Assembly (NCBI GenBank): GCA_910592205.1
Contig: CAJVPJ010000430.1
Location: 1 to 25,358, forward strand
Length of the DNA stretch: 25,358 bases
Direction: 5' to 3'
Source of the DNA: Paraglomus occultum
Taxonomy: Eukaryota > Glomeromycota > Glomeromycetes > Paraglomerales > Paraglomeraceae
Shown: positions 10,601 to 21,000 of the stretch, one piece after another
How the letters are laid out: each line of letters opens with the position of its first letter
Position numbering within the stretch: the stretch's first letter is position 1
The notes under the pieces: model-generated
What the model saw: the letters and a program-made list of their open reading frames with translations, nothing else
What the model was told of the DNA's origin: nothing
Databases searched by the model: none
Program-made: the position numbers and the translations under genes

Positions 10601-12752
10601 TCCGGTGATCGTCCAATAATGTCCTTAATTCAGTAAAGTTCCGATCTTGCTCTCTTGACACAGAATCACCGGGCGACAGTCGGATTATTTGTGAGTGTAA
10701 ATCGCGTATATCCCTCTTCAGAATCTCTATGTCATCACCACCACGTTCTGAATATGCTTGAGTAGGAATACTTTCAGCGCTATATAACAATGCGTCCAAC
10801 GTAATTTCCTTCTCATGTACTTGTTTCCTTAATTCCTCCAGATTAAGTTTCTTCTTCGTTTCTGGCTTAGGAGTTGTCAACGGTGCTCTTCTCCTGGCAG
10901 AGCTAACGTACCCAACGTCATCATCATCGTGTTTGTATGCAACAGCATCTTGTTTGACATCAAGCGGGTTTGTGCTTGCGCCAACGTTAAAGCTTCTCGA
11001 CTTCGTGTATTGATTACTCGTTGGCTGTGGAGACAGACGTTGCGCTTGACTTTCTCTTACAATGATGTTTGTGAGTTTATCCACACTCTCTGCAAGATCT
11101 CTAGACGATGGAGGCATCAGTTCAGGTGGTAGAGTGGCTGGGACATCGTAACCGTTGAGTTTGCGATAGATTAGATGCATTGCCACTGCAAATTCATCGA
11201 TGTTTAATTTTCCATGATTATAAGGATCTGCCAAGTGCCTAAAGAATATCAAGACAAAAAAAGCGAAATTCAATGTGAAATTTTGGTTTAATGTTTAATT
11301 AACCGTTGTTTCCAGCAGCTTATGACATAAGCGTTAGCGAAGAATTTACCATATTTGCATTAAAACATCTCGAGGAAGCCCAGTTTGTGAAAATATTTCT
11401 CTTGCCTTTTCGCCTGTTAACAATACGTAAATATGATCAATGGTACAAGAAGAATATTAAGACGATAACAATCCACGCAGTGGCTACTACTACTTTTAAT
11501 TATTCTATGTTTGTTTTTTCACCTGCTTCAAACTACGATCGATATCTATCTCGGTTGTTGGTACACTCACCGCTTAGATATCCACTTCCATTCACGTCCC
11601 AAGCCTTGAAAATTTCTCTGTATTGCATCTTTTCTTCATTAGTTACTGCCCAAGGTATTTTCGCATTTCCTTGTAATCCCTGAACATTGTACTGGAGTGG
11701 TGGATTTTGTTGAGGCATAACTCTCTGAGCCAACATCATGAAATTCTGTCCTAGTAATCCGCTTGCCGAGGAGACTCCGGTGGGTACTGGTGAGATAGAA
11801 GCTATTGTAGGTATAGACGAAATTGTAGACATTCCGGTGTATTGCTGTTGGACCATTGGGGGTTGTACGGAACTCATCTGAGGAGTAGCGTTCATTTGAA
11901 TGAGTGGTTGTTCGGATACTTGTTTTTGCTCGATCGCTTGAATTTGGCCGATTACTCCTTTCACTTCAGACAGAATGTTATCAGGTGTTGTGGATGGAAT
12001 TTCACGCCCGTTAAGTTTATGGTTGGTCAAGTACATTGCCAGAGCAAACTCCGGGAATGTTAAGTAGCCAGTTTGGGTTATATCAGACAGGTTCCTGTGA
12101 ACGACAGACGAAGTCATCAGTAAATTGCTTGATGAAAAAGAGATCGATCGTTCGAATAAATAACTGTGCTGTCTTACCATATCTTGGCCAAGACTTCTGG
12201 CGATAGTTTTGACTTGATGAGAATGGCCTTAGCCTGTTCAGCTGTGATTATATATCCTTTCTATTAATATCGATACGATCACAGATGCATTACTATACTG
12301 CCAACATTACCTGTCATATATTTTCCTCCAGCAACGGTTGAGCGATATAACTCCTCGAACTTTGTCTGATCTTTAGCGGAGATAAACGATAACCTTACTA
12401 TAAATTAAAAAAATGATATGGTTATATTATCATCGTATTCTTGCTGAAATTCAACGTTTGTACTCATACCGTTTGGTATGTGTGGCCCACCACCTGTGCT
12501 GGCAGGCGGATTACCCGACAATTGTGGTTGCAGGGGAGGTTGTCCATAACCACTGATTCCTCCCAGTTGTATGTTGGCGTTGACAGGAACGCCAGCCAAC
12601 TGTGGTTGTAGAGAACCTGATTGTCCATAACCTCCAACTCCTCCTAGCTGCAAGTTGGTATTGACAGGAACGCCTGTCAATTGTGGCTGTAGAGAAGGTG
12701 ATTGTCCATAACCCCCAACTCCCCCTAGTTGTAAATTGTTATTATTGTACAT
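4672..12752 (-). CDS. Pan1-intersectin composite: EH-EH-coiled coil-WH2-SH3-SH3-DH-PH-C2
   Basis: Nineteen exons: 12752-12470, 12397-12311, 12241-12178, 12094-11571, 11413-11350, 11238-8804, 8730-8134, 8014-7844, 7263-6926, 6829-6407, 6312-6214, 6145-5978, 5887-5708, 5639-5597, 5513-5388, 5308-5228, 5098-5031, 4965-4884, 4814-4672. They join in phase to 1991 codons plus stop. Approximate residue map: LxxQx[TSA]G repeats 6-85; EH1 95-190; EH2 288-385; coiled coils 467-597 and 650-702; SYLRKES repeats 725-810; ER/K helix 930-1042; proline-rich 1053-1118; WH2 1122-1150 ([13 protein letters not shown]); SH3 1292-1350 and 1352-1404; acidic then S/P-rich linker with a DPF tripeptide 1409-1521; DH 1546-1735 ([11 protein letters not shown]); PH 1752-1862; C2 1878-1975 ([14 protein letters not shown]). 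By family it should scaffold clathrin-endocytic sites, promote actin assembly and activate a Rho-family GTPase, probably Cdc42, which is the intersectin substrate. The ATG at 12752 follows an in-frame stop. Only two SH3 domains are present, against five in animal intersectin. Confidence 0.9.
7264..7843 (-). other. Long intron between SH3 and DH exons, with a G-quadruplex motif
   Basis: At 580 nt this is by far the longest intron of the gene; the others are mostly 65-160 nt. The 5' splice site AGCG|GTTAGT is weak. Reading through it gives GGT TAG, a stop one codon after the second SH3 domain. On the transcribed-sense (minus) strand, 7632-7610 carries four G runs (GGGG, GGGG, GGGGGG, GGG) separated by 1-3 bases. 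Phase is 1 on both sides, so splicing restores the frame into the acidic linker. Confidence 0.7.
8925..9095 (-). repeat. Proline-rich tandem repeat ([13 protein letters not shown])
   Basis: Within the sixth exon, short repeats alternate PPPPP blocks with V-[AV]-S-T-P-P blocks over about 65 residues. They lie directly before the WH2 motif, the Pan1/WASP order of profilin- or SH3-binding polyproline followed by an actin-monomer site. The DNA shows the same repeat as GGTGG/AGGAGG words on the plus strand. Confidence 0.8.
9135..9480 (-). repeat. ER/K-rich coding tract with strand-asymmetric purine repeat
   Basis: Roughly 112 codons are almost exclusively E, R and K, with occasional L, M, A, Q and D, built from a degenerate hexamer (GARAGR on the coding strand, CTYTCT on plus). 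Alternating acidic and basic residues at i, i+4 are the signature of a stable single alpha helix rather than a dimeric coiled coil. The hexamer keeps antisense frames open, which explains the long spurious plus-strand frames here. Confidence 0.8.
9835..10085 (-). repeat. Degenerate tandem repeat encoding [11 protein letters not shown] units
   Basis: About seven copies of a 7-13 residue unit (YLRKESE, YLRKDSE, YSRREGE, YLKKEGE variants) lie between coiled coil and helix. Most copies hold R-K-[ED]-S, which fits basophilic-kinase consensus sites. Copy lengths vary, and one copy is shortened to YLRKDSD, suggesting slippage. Confidence 0.75.
12498..12737 (-). repeat. Three 26-27 residue N-terminal repeats with LxxQx[TSA]G motifs
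   Basis: Three consecutive copies of a unit beginning [12 protein letters not shown] end LQPQLTG, LQPQLAG and LQPQLSG. The end motif fits LxxQxTG, the target of the fungal Ark1/Prk1 actin-regulating kinases and typical of the yeast Pan1 N-terminus. The first copy matches fully, the third has Ser, and the second has Ala and could not be phosphorylated. Confidence 0.8.
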
Positions 12753-13034
12753 GCTTCCTTCACAATCTTTATTCCGTGTTTATATTGTTGTCAAATTTAT
12801 TATTATGTTTATTACTTAATTTAAACAGACGAGTTCATATGTATCAAAGGTCATAAATGAACTGCGCATAAATTACCAGATGTATCGTAATTTGGGTTTT
12901 TTTACGTTTAGCGCGAGTCTTCAAAATTGTGAACTGTTCTACAAACGGAAACAACCCTATCAATAGAAGTTACACAAAATGTAATAAGTATTAATTAAGT
13001 TATAGTTTAAGTTAACTTCCTACATTAAAAATAC
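12753..13034. other. Intergenic 5' flank of the Pan1-intersectin gene
   Basis: AT-rich sequence upstream of the ATG at 12752. A TATAAAC word on the minus strand lies near 12784-12778, about 27 nt before the ATG. It is too close for a conventional TATA box unless the 5' leader is very short. No coding frame is seen. Confidence 0.4.
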
Positions 13035-13320
13035 TTAGATAAGAACAAGTCCTGTAAGTGAATAAGCTCCCGTCAGCCTAAACTGTGACAAGATATCAAA
13101 GAAGAATATTGTGAGCACCATTGATATCTCTATCAAGGCTTCTTTTTTCAGTCCATCTAGCTATCTATGAATGTAACCACAGTCCACAAGTTTTACTTGT
13201 GTAAGGGTTCACACTCGCGTGTCTTAAACCATGTGCACATTGTTTGAGCAATCTCAAACCAAAGCGTCATTACCCACGTCGGACCATTCCTTGAGAGCGA
13301 AATTCGGTAGTAATAATTTT
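13035..13320 (-). pseudogene. Fanzor (eukaryotic TnpB-like) C-terminal fragment A, decayed
   Basis: Read on the minus strand across frameshifts, this carries the Fanzor/TnpB C-terminal order. A segment FRSQ / NGPTWV is followed by a helical piece (LRLLKQCAHG), then ASVNPYTSKTCG (first zinc-finger Cys region) and LDRDINGAHNILL (third RuvC motif with its catalytic Asp). It ends SQFRLTGAYSLTG before a stop at 13035. A TAG interrupts the zinc finger and TGA follows NILL. The RuvC-I region is not found. By family this was a transposon-encoded RNA-guided nuclease; here it cannot be functional. It shares its last 20 residues with fragment B. Confidence 0.72.
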
Positions 13321-13720
13321 GACAAAGCTGTCTATTCACCAGACAACAGATCCTTTTGCGAACGCGTAACTAGTCTACAATTTAAAGTGGTAAATATATC
13401 TAAATAAATATTAAAAAATATGCATTGACAATTTTCGTTCTTCCAGCAAATGTATGCAAGTTGACCAAATCAAAACATTTCCACCAAATAGCAACCGTTT
13501 GTGTTGACATGTAATCAACTTTATCTTACCGAGTTCGACTATGTACGTAATTTCATTATATCGAGTGGAATGTAATAGTACTATTTTTGTTTCAGGAAAT
13601 CTTCACTATCGTGCCAAATATCTGGCATTCATTCTACATAACCACATCAATCTATTCATCGTATCTACGACTCATTCTGATATTTGAGTGACGTCTTTCA
13701 GTGGAGTAATAGTATTCGAT

Positions 13721-14690
13721 GTGCCACGACAACAAGGTAAACACGTCTTATTCGTTTTGACAGTACGAGCGACACCAATTTAACACAACAGCTGGCTCCT
13801 CTGTCACTGAAATTTTAGTAGAATCAGATAGATGGCTCAACGTTGAAAACGATCCAAACGCACAACATTATTTCCGTACGCTTTGGCATTGTGGTTCGAT
13901 AATGCTGCTGAATGTGAGATCTCGGTTAATGGTTCTATTTCTCAGGAAAAAACATTAGATTTTGCTCGACTAATTGTACCAGATGCATAATTCACCGCAT
14001 CTATCGGATGGTTAGTTAAAATTTAGGTAAACAATTTTGAGGTTGCCAAATCAGGTGAGCACATATCAACTGAGCGCCTTATAGAAGACGGGAAATTACA
14101 ATAGACCCGACATTTATAACAGTGACGAAACTGCATCCGAAACTCTTTACACAGAAATCATCGCGAAATTCTCTTGATACTGGATAATAATAATGCTTCA
14201 TAAGTAGAATGAAGAACATGAATTAAGCGATATCGATTTCCTTTTTTTACCACAGTATAAGTACATCTGTTGGTCATTTAAGATTATCGCAAGTTGTTTT
14301 GCCAAAATAGGAATCAGTAAGCCATCAGTCGATGAGTGGCGCGAGGCATTGAAGCAGACGAAGATATTTCAAACTTTGTTGTTTTGGCGCGTCGCTAAGA
14401 TATGTAAACGGTTAAATGCTTGCATTCAACAACAAAGCGAATTGAAAAACCTTCAGTTTAACAGTTGTCAATGTATCAAATCCTGTAAGAACATTATTGA
14501 TATAGTTGACCATTTGGGTTGGAACCAAGCGTGTCGTTATATCGAGACCCTCCAAGCTCTCAAACAAAATACATTTGAATGCCAATGGATGGAATACCTT
14601 AAAAGAAAACGCGTACTATTATTTGCTTGCTTAAATAACCAGGATAAATTCCTTATTCATTTTTTATTATTTACTACATTCTCTTTTTAA
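13721..14690 (+). mobile_element. Tigger/CENP-B-like (pogo, Tc1/mariner superfamily) transposase pseudogene
   Basis: Pieces in several plus frames give the family order. VPRQQGKHV (N-terminus) comes first, then SSVTEILVESDRWLNVEND (first HTH), then LWFDNAAECEISVNG and SQEKTLDFARLI (CENP-B/Tc5-type HTH), then FTASIGWLVKI and AKSGEHIS. RPDIYNSDET follows with the first catalytic Asp (14124-14126), then ILLILDNNNA with the second (14183-14185), then LSDIDFLFLPQY. After that comes SFKIIASCFAKIGIS, which matches the helix after the catalytic core. Stops interrupt it at several points. The first-to-second Asp spacing is about 20 codons, far shorter than intact family members, and the third catalytic acid region is missing. 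A final open segment (14349-14690) follows; its family match is uncertain. It is a dead element with internal deletions. Confidence 0.75.
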
Positions 14691-15002
14691 AATATATACT
14701 AAAAAGCCTCATATTTGTGCAAGAGGAAGAAACTCTGTAAATCCCACTTTAATTCTTTAAAATGGTCACAAACTATAATCAATACGCGCTATGCGCTGTA
14801 GTTCTAATGTTACTATTATATTACAGAAAGATAAAGAAAGTAGGAAAGCATAGTTTGCCATTTAATAGAATAACCGAGGTTAAAATATCGTTTGAGGATT
14901 TGTTTTTCGAAATCATTAATATTTTTGCCTAATGACTTTTTGTAATCATATTTTTCAAGTCAATCGTATATATAATCATAACCCTTTTCCCCGAATTTCA
15001 TT
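14691..15002. other. Intergenic; 3' flank of the cohesin-loader gene
   Basis: AT-rich sequence between the transposase remnant and the Scc2 stop codon at 15003. I find no gene. The nearest minus-strand AATAAA (plus TTTATT near 14663-14668) is about 340 nt past the stop, inside the transposase tail. Confidence 0.45.
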
Positions 15003-18000
15003 TCACTCTCCCATGCCATCGTCCTCATCTTCTCCACTTCCACCCTCAATTATTTTCTTCTTCTTCCTTGCTCCTTTCTTTCCACCTTGTTCTGTAACAA
15101 AACGTTTCTTGCTCCCTCTGGGCCGCCCTCTATGTCCAGAACTAACTCGCTTTACTGGTTTCTTTGCAGACTGGAAGTTAGATGACATCATGACATCAAA
15201 TTCAGTATTAATATGAAATGAAGTATGACGGGCGTCAAAGTCGAGATCGAGATATTCAGCTTCGGCGAATGGTTCGGATTGGGTTCCATCTTCAGACATA
15301 AGTTTTTGGAACTTCATCGAATAAAATTGAATGAATATATGTGGCAATCAATACGCCCTAACCAAATCAATTCTACTTACAGATTCGCATTGTTGCTGTA
15401 CAGCTTCTTTAGTGTCCATAGGCTTATCAACAAACGGCAGCTGCTTCCATGATATCACTGATGCTGCATTCTGATGACGAATTGCTGGCTTGTCCTTGTG
15501 ATTACTACTAGTTGCCGGATTAAAGTTCTGGCATTTACTGAGAGAGAATGTCCGTATGCGAAAGGAAAACGGGATAACGTAAAAGTGTTATTGCATAAGT
15601 TATGGCATAACCAAGTATATTTGTTAAATAGTGATGATGGCACTAACGAGTTAATTCTATCATACTTACATTTCGCTTAGAGAATATGCCCTCTTCAGAT
15701 GTTCTTTAAGATACATCAAAATAGCCATGCACACTGAGACCCTGGCTGCAAATGGCAAAGGTAATATAGTCTCTGTTTACAATAAATAAGCGTATTAAAT
15801 ACCATCGAAAGCCAGTTCCTCGTACTGTCAACATGATTCAATTGTAACAAACCTATTTCTTGTTTTGCTACTGAAGCGTCAGCATTATACTTTTGTTCTC
15901 CATCCTCTTCACTCTTTATTTCATCTGTTTTCTTTTCATTAAGTTGAAAGTCCTTTTGATCATTGACATAACTCTTTCCCGCTGTATCGAGATCGTTACC
16001 AATATGCATTGTTTCGACGGTGGCACTTGGAAGTAACAAATCTCTGCGAACATCTTCAGTCTTGATGCCCAATTCTCCCATGTTGCTATCGAAAACAAAT
16101 TGAATGCTGTTGTTCATATTATCACTCCTTGCGTTAATGTCCACGTGATTGTCCGTGCTCACGACGTTGTTACTACTCATTCCACCATCTATATTGTTGG
16201 TTACGATAGCCGCGTTCCCAAATTTTGAAAAGTCTCCATTTTGTGGTAACGTTTCTAGAATTGATCCGGACACGTTCGTTACCGTGTCAACAGCGGCTTC
16301 AGCTTTATCCGCAACCACAAGCGTCTTTTCATGGGCTTGGATCGAGTGTAATACGCTTATTGCTACTACCGAGAGTACTCTGTTGATCCAGTATATCACG
16401 TGTAGTACTTCTTCATTCGTCTTATAATCGATCGTCGCGAGATTCTCTGCCACAAACTTGCAAAAACCAATATCGACCTTTACCGAATATATAATCATTT
16501 AAAGTTGAATCGTCACATTACACACAGGGCATACCTATATCACATCAGCATTACCTTGCATTCGTCACATTTTTTCAAGTCAAAGTCGAATATTTTGACG
16601 ACTGAGCTAAGAAAATCATTACGACGTTGTCGTTTCTCGCGTAGTAGACAGTACATTAGATTCAACAGTGCTTCGGGCTGACCTTCTTGAGAACGCGTAG
16701 CGTAACCTGGCATGAACACAATAATCAGTAACAACAGTACTGAATATCAAAATAAGGCGTACGATGCTTACCAACTACAGGCTGATCACCCATCAACTGC
16801 TTTTGAAAAGCATACGCTTTCCTAACACAATCAACATTCCGTGTATGTATCAACGAGGCATGTTTTTCATTGAGATGTTGGTGTAGTTTGAAAGCCTTAT
16901 CACGAAAGACAGTTTCGGGGCTTGTCTCCAGGGCGACTATCGTCGGCATGCACTATGCGTCCAAACACCAGGCATAATAATAATTAAATTAGGAATCGAC
17001 AAGTTACCAGAATAACTTTACCGACGATTTTCATGAACAACTTTGTGATCTATTATATAACTTACAAGAACGGGATGAGCGAGTCCTTGTTGAATAATAT
17101 TGCCAAGTACATCCAGCGCAACAATTTTCAAATTTTGATTGTGATCAAACGTGCATTCGAGTATACTTTCGAGATATCGTTGCATTAGAGAGCTGCTGAC
17201 ACTATTTATGTAACGACATTGTATAATGCACAAGAGTTGTGTGTACATGGAATCAATGACAGGAATTGAAAAGACAGTCACGTAATAATGCTAACGCAGC
17301 TTTCTGAAATCAACATACCCAGCCTCAGCAAATTCGTCAGCATTCCCTATTAACACTTTCAGATCCACGGGCGTATTTTTTTTCTTTTCTGTAAGCGACA
17401 GTCAGGTTCAAGATGCCGTTAGAAAGTCTTTAATAACTATACACAATGTTCCTATACATGCGCTCATTCACTACACTTACTTTTCTCTTCAAGGTCAGAA
17501 TTAATCTTTTGCTGTTCTCCAACCAAAAAGTCCAGAAACACCTTCATCAACTGAATTTTCATATCCATAACGTCACCCCGCAATATCCTGTCCATCAGGC
17601 CAGTACTCTCCGGCCGGAGCATGATAATCGGGTTAGACAGGTAAATAGAACCGAGGCTATGAAGGGCCACCTTTTGAACAGCTTCGGAAAGTGCTTCCTT
17701 GCAAAAGGATAGCACCAGCTCGAAAACTATTGGAATTATGGGACCCTGAAGTAAGAGGAATGAAACGAATTCAGGTAATACCCGTTTTGTTGGACGGTTA
17801 GTGTTGGTTAAGTTCAAGTTGGTACACAGGAATTGTCCTGTTGGTTGTGTTATAATATACCTTATCGATAAAAAGAAGATCCTTTAATTTATCTGAGGAT
17901 TAGATGAAAATGGTACCAGATTAAATAATGAATAAGAAAGCAAGACTACTATTGACTGGGAAATCTCACTTTAACCATACCTGGTTTCTCTTGTCGTTTT

Positions 18001-21000
18001 TTGTCAAAATCAAAGTTTCTGCAAAGTAATCCAATAATTAAGAGCAGCAATTTAACATTGGCAACGGATGATAAATTTTGAGCGTTGTCTAATCGTTTTC
18101 GTTCCAGTCTTAACTTTTCTATTAAAGTATGATATAATCAGTCTACTGGCACACTCTTGAAACATTTCTGATATGTATTACTTACCAACACATGATCGAA
18201 GCAGCTTTGTCAATAGATAATATTTAAAGGTTAATTTATCGACTATCAGACAGAGACAAGGAACAGCTTCTTGTAGAATCTACAAGATTCACGATAATGC
18301 CAGTTAAATATAAATATATGCTTTCTCAAAATATCTCCTGCAGTTACCAATTACAACCTTCTGCGAGCTTTTAGTCAACAAATTGACCAACGCCTCTTCG
18401 ACATCGCTCAAAAACTTTTGATTGGCTAGCTTTAGCAACGGGAGGACACTTCTGTATATCATTAGGACATAGTACAGAATCAACTGATCTTCTGGCTATT
18501 AAATTAATCATACACGTTAATAAAAAATAAGCACAATAAACTTAATACCAATGTATGATATGAATAAACGATATTCCTACCGTACTAGCACTCTTTAGAT
18601 ACGGCTGGAGAGTTACCACGTGACGGCGAACGAGGATCGGAGAAGCAGTGCTCAAAAGACATATTGTACTTATGCACCCCACGACTTCAGTCTGCATGCA
18701 AAGTATGTGAGCATCGGATGAGTGTTTTGCAATTACATTAATAAACATGGAGAATATATGACCTTTGAGTTTGCGTCTTGTAATGTCAAAAGATGTTCAA
18801 AAAGACAATCGACCATGCATTGACAAATATTTAAGATTTCTCGTTTCTGCTTTCCTTCTTTGTCAAGTATCTACAATATTAAACATCTTGCAATTAACAC
18901 TAGAGCACAATACATAACGAAATCACAATATACTCATTGTAAATCAACCTTCTTGAACAGGCCTCCAAGTATGGCCCCGTTGCGTTCACCCAACTTGCCA
19001 GCAACACCAACGATCAAAAGACTTCTGTTGAGCACCTCTTTCTTACCAACAAGAGACATGTTGGCAAATTCATTAGGTACGTCATCATCCTCTGCTATAT
19101 CATCCGTTTCAATGTTTATTGATCTCTGATGTTTAAATGGGGCGAACCAAAGCTCTTGTATGGTTTTCAGCGCCAAGTCCTGTAGAAACGAATAATGCCG
19201 ACGCTAGTTAGGGAAGTACGATTAATTGTAAGTTGGAAAATGCATCGAGATCGTACTTTGACATGGTGATCATCATCGTTAATTCGGAGAAGTATTTTGC
19301 ATCCTATATCGACCATCATTGAGCGATTGGTGCATTTGAGGTAAATGTCGCGAAGCAGTTTTATTACTCTTTTACGGACACTTAGACCGACATCCTGCGT
19401 GGAAACGAATCGCGTGTTCATGTTAACAAAGCCATGCTCAACCATTAACGTATCAGAAATTTTTTAGGATTTTTTCTCACCAAAATTCGGTCACTTATCA
19501 CTTTGTAATATTGTTCGGTAATTTCTGGCTTTTGCGCAATGTATCTACCAACAAGATCAATGGCTGCATCTCGTACAGCTGGTGAACTGTCTTGCAGCCT
19601 CTGAGCTATAGTTTGACGAACATTAACCTGTATTGACATATGGAACCAATGTCAATGCCGAGGATATGGTAACACCATATAAAGCATGTTTACACTTCTT
19701 AGCTGTGACTTACCTGACTTAGTATACTAGGATCACAGATAACTACTTGCCCTAATGCTCGCAATGCTTTTGTCCTGAACGCAACTACGCCCAAATCTAA
19801 GGACACCAGAATTCGCGAAAGTATAGAATCAAAGCTCTGATATAGAGATTGTCTGGTTGCCAGAAGCTCAGTGACTAATAGAACGTCGGACCGATCTAAT
19901 TCTTGCGATCTATATCAATAGCTATAGTTAATACCACGCTGATAACTCTGATTGTAAAACAAGTTGCTCTTTTTTACCTATGCCCAATTAACTGTTTATT
20001 ATCGCGTTCGTCAACAGAAGTGTGCCAGAAGTCTTTTACTATTCTATGCAGCAATGTTTTCATTGCCTTTGTCGAGTTCTCATTGTCATTCGCATTGTCA
20101 TCATCCTCATCATTGTCACGGTCGACACTCATCAAATCTGACGATTGATCATCTATTGACATGAGCGTACTCAATAAAGAATATCCCCATTCTGATATGT
20201 AAAATTGCCTAGCAGACTGTTATATCCATTAATAATCTGAACGCATGCGGATGGAGTCGCCTTGGTCAATACATCAGTCATACAACTCACCTGCAGCCCA
20301 GGATCTTCCAAAGCACCAATCTCCAAATATGTCAGTACAGTCTTCTGACATTTCCATAAATTCTTTACGGCAGCTACACTAGTAACATTAGTTATCTACA
20401 ATAGAACATCACAACTGGTCCGTTAAACTTTTCTTCCTTTACGTTTAGCATAAACTCTCATAGCAACACAAACCTCTCCTTTAGGAATGTCTTTCATTCT
20501 ATCTATCCAACTAAGATCTCTCTCATCCATATTATCTTCTTGCATTCCTTCAGAAGAAGATAATCCGTTGTTCGCATATTTTTTTATTCTTCCTGCTATC
20601 ATTCCTAAATGGTCTATCGCCATTGATTTTGTATATGTATCCGCCTTCTTATCATCAATGTATCCAACCTGTGGCAATATATAATAGGCATAAATTTAAC
20701 GCACAGTCTAATGTGTTATTAACTAGATAATCATGACGCGTTGATTACTGCTAACCATTATCTTGCTAAATATTCTCACAAACATTTCAGCAGCTGGCCA
20801 CTCGGGATAATTAAGGACCGTTATTACATCTTCCATAAAATTATCGAGCAGCAGTCTGTATTCAGACTCGTTAGAGTTTTTTATAGATTTGGTACATCGT
20901 GATAGGAGGAATTTAAAAACGTATCCTGCATTTGCGCTTGCAGCATCGATTCCGGATTTCCAGGAACGTGAAATCTGCACGAATCAAAATAGTAATAATA

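Noticed and set aside
17202-17281. Upstream extension of the Scc2 exon at 17201 (reading frame to 17281)
   Set aside because: Using it would require an intron of only about 28 nt and gives the wrong phase. Splicing to the AG at 17203-17202 gives AEAGVSSSLMQRY in the family order.
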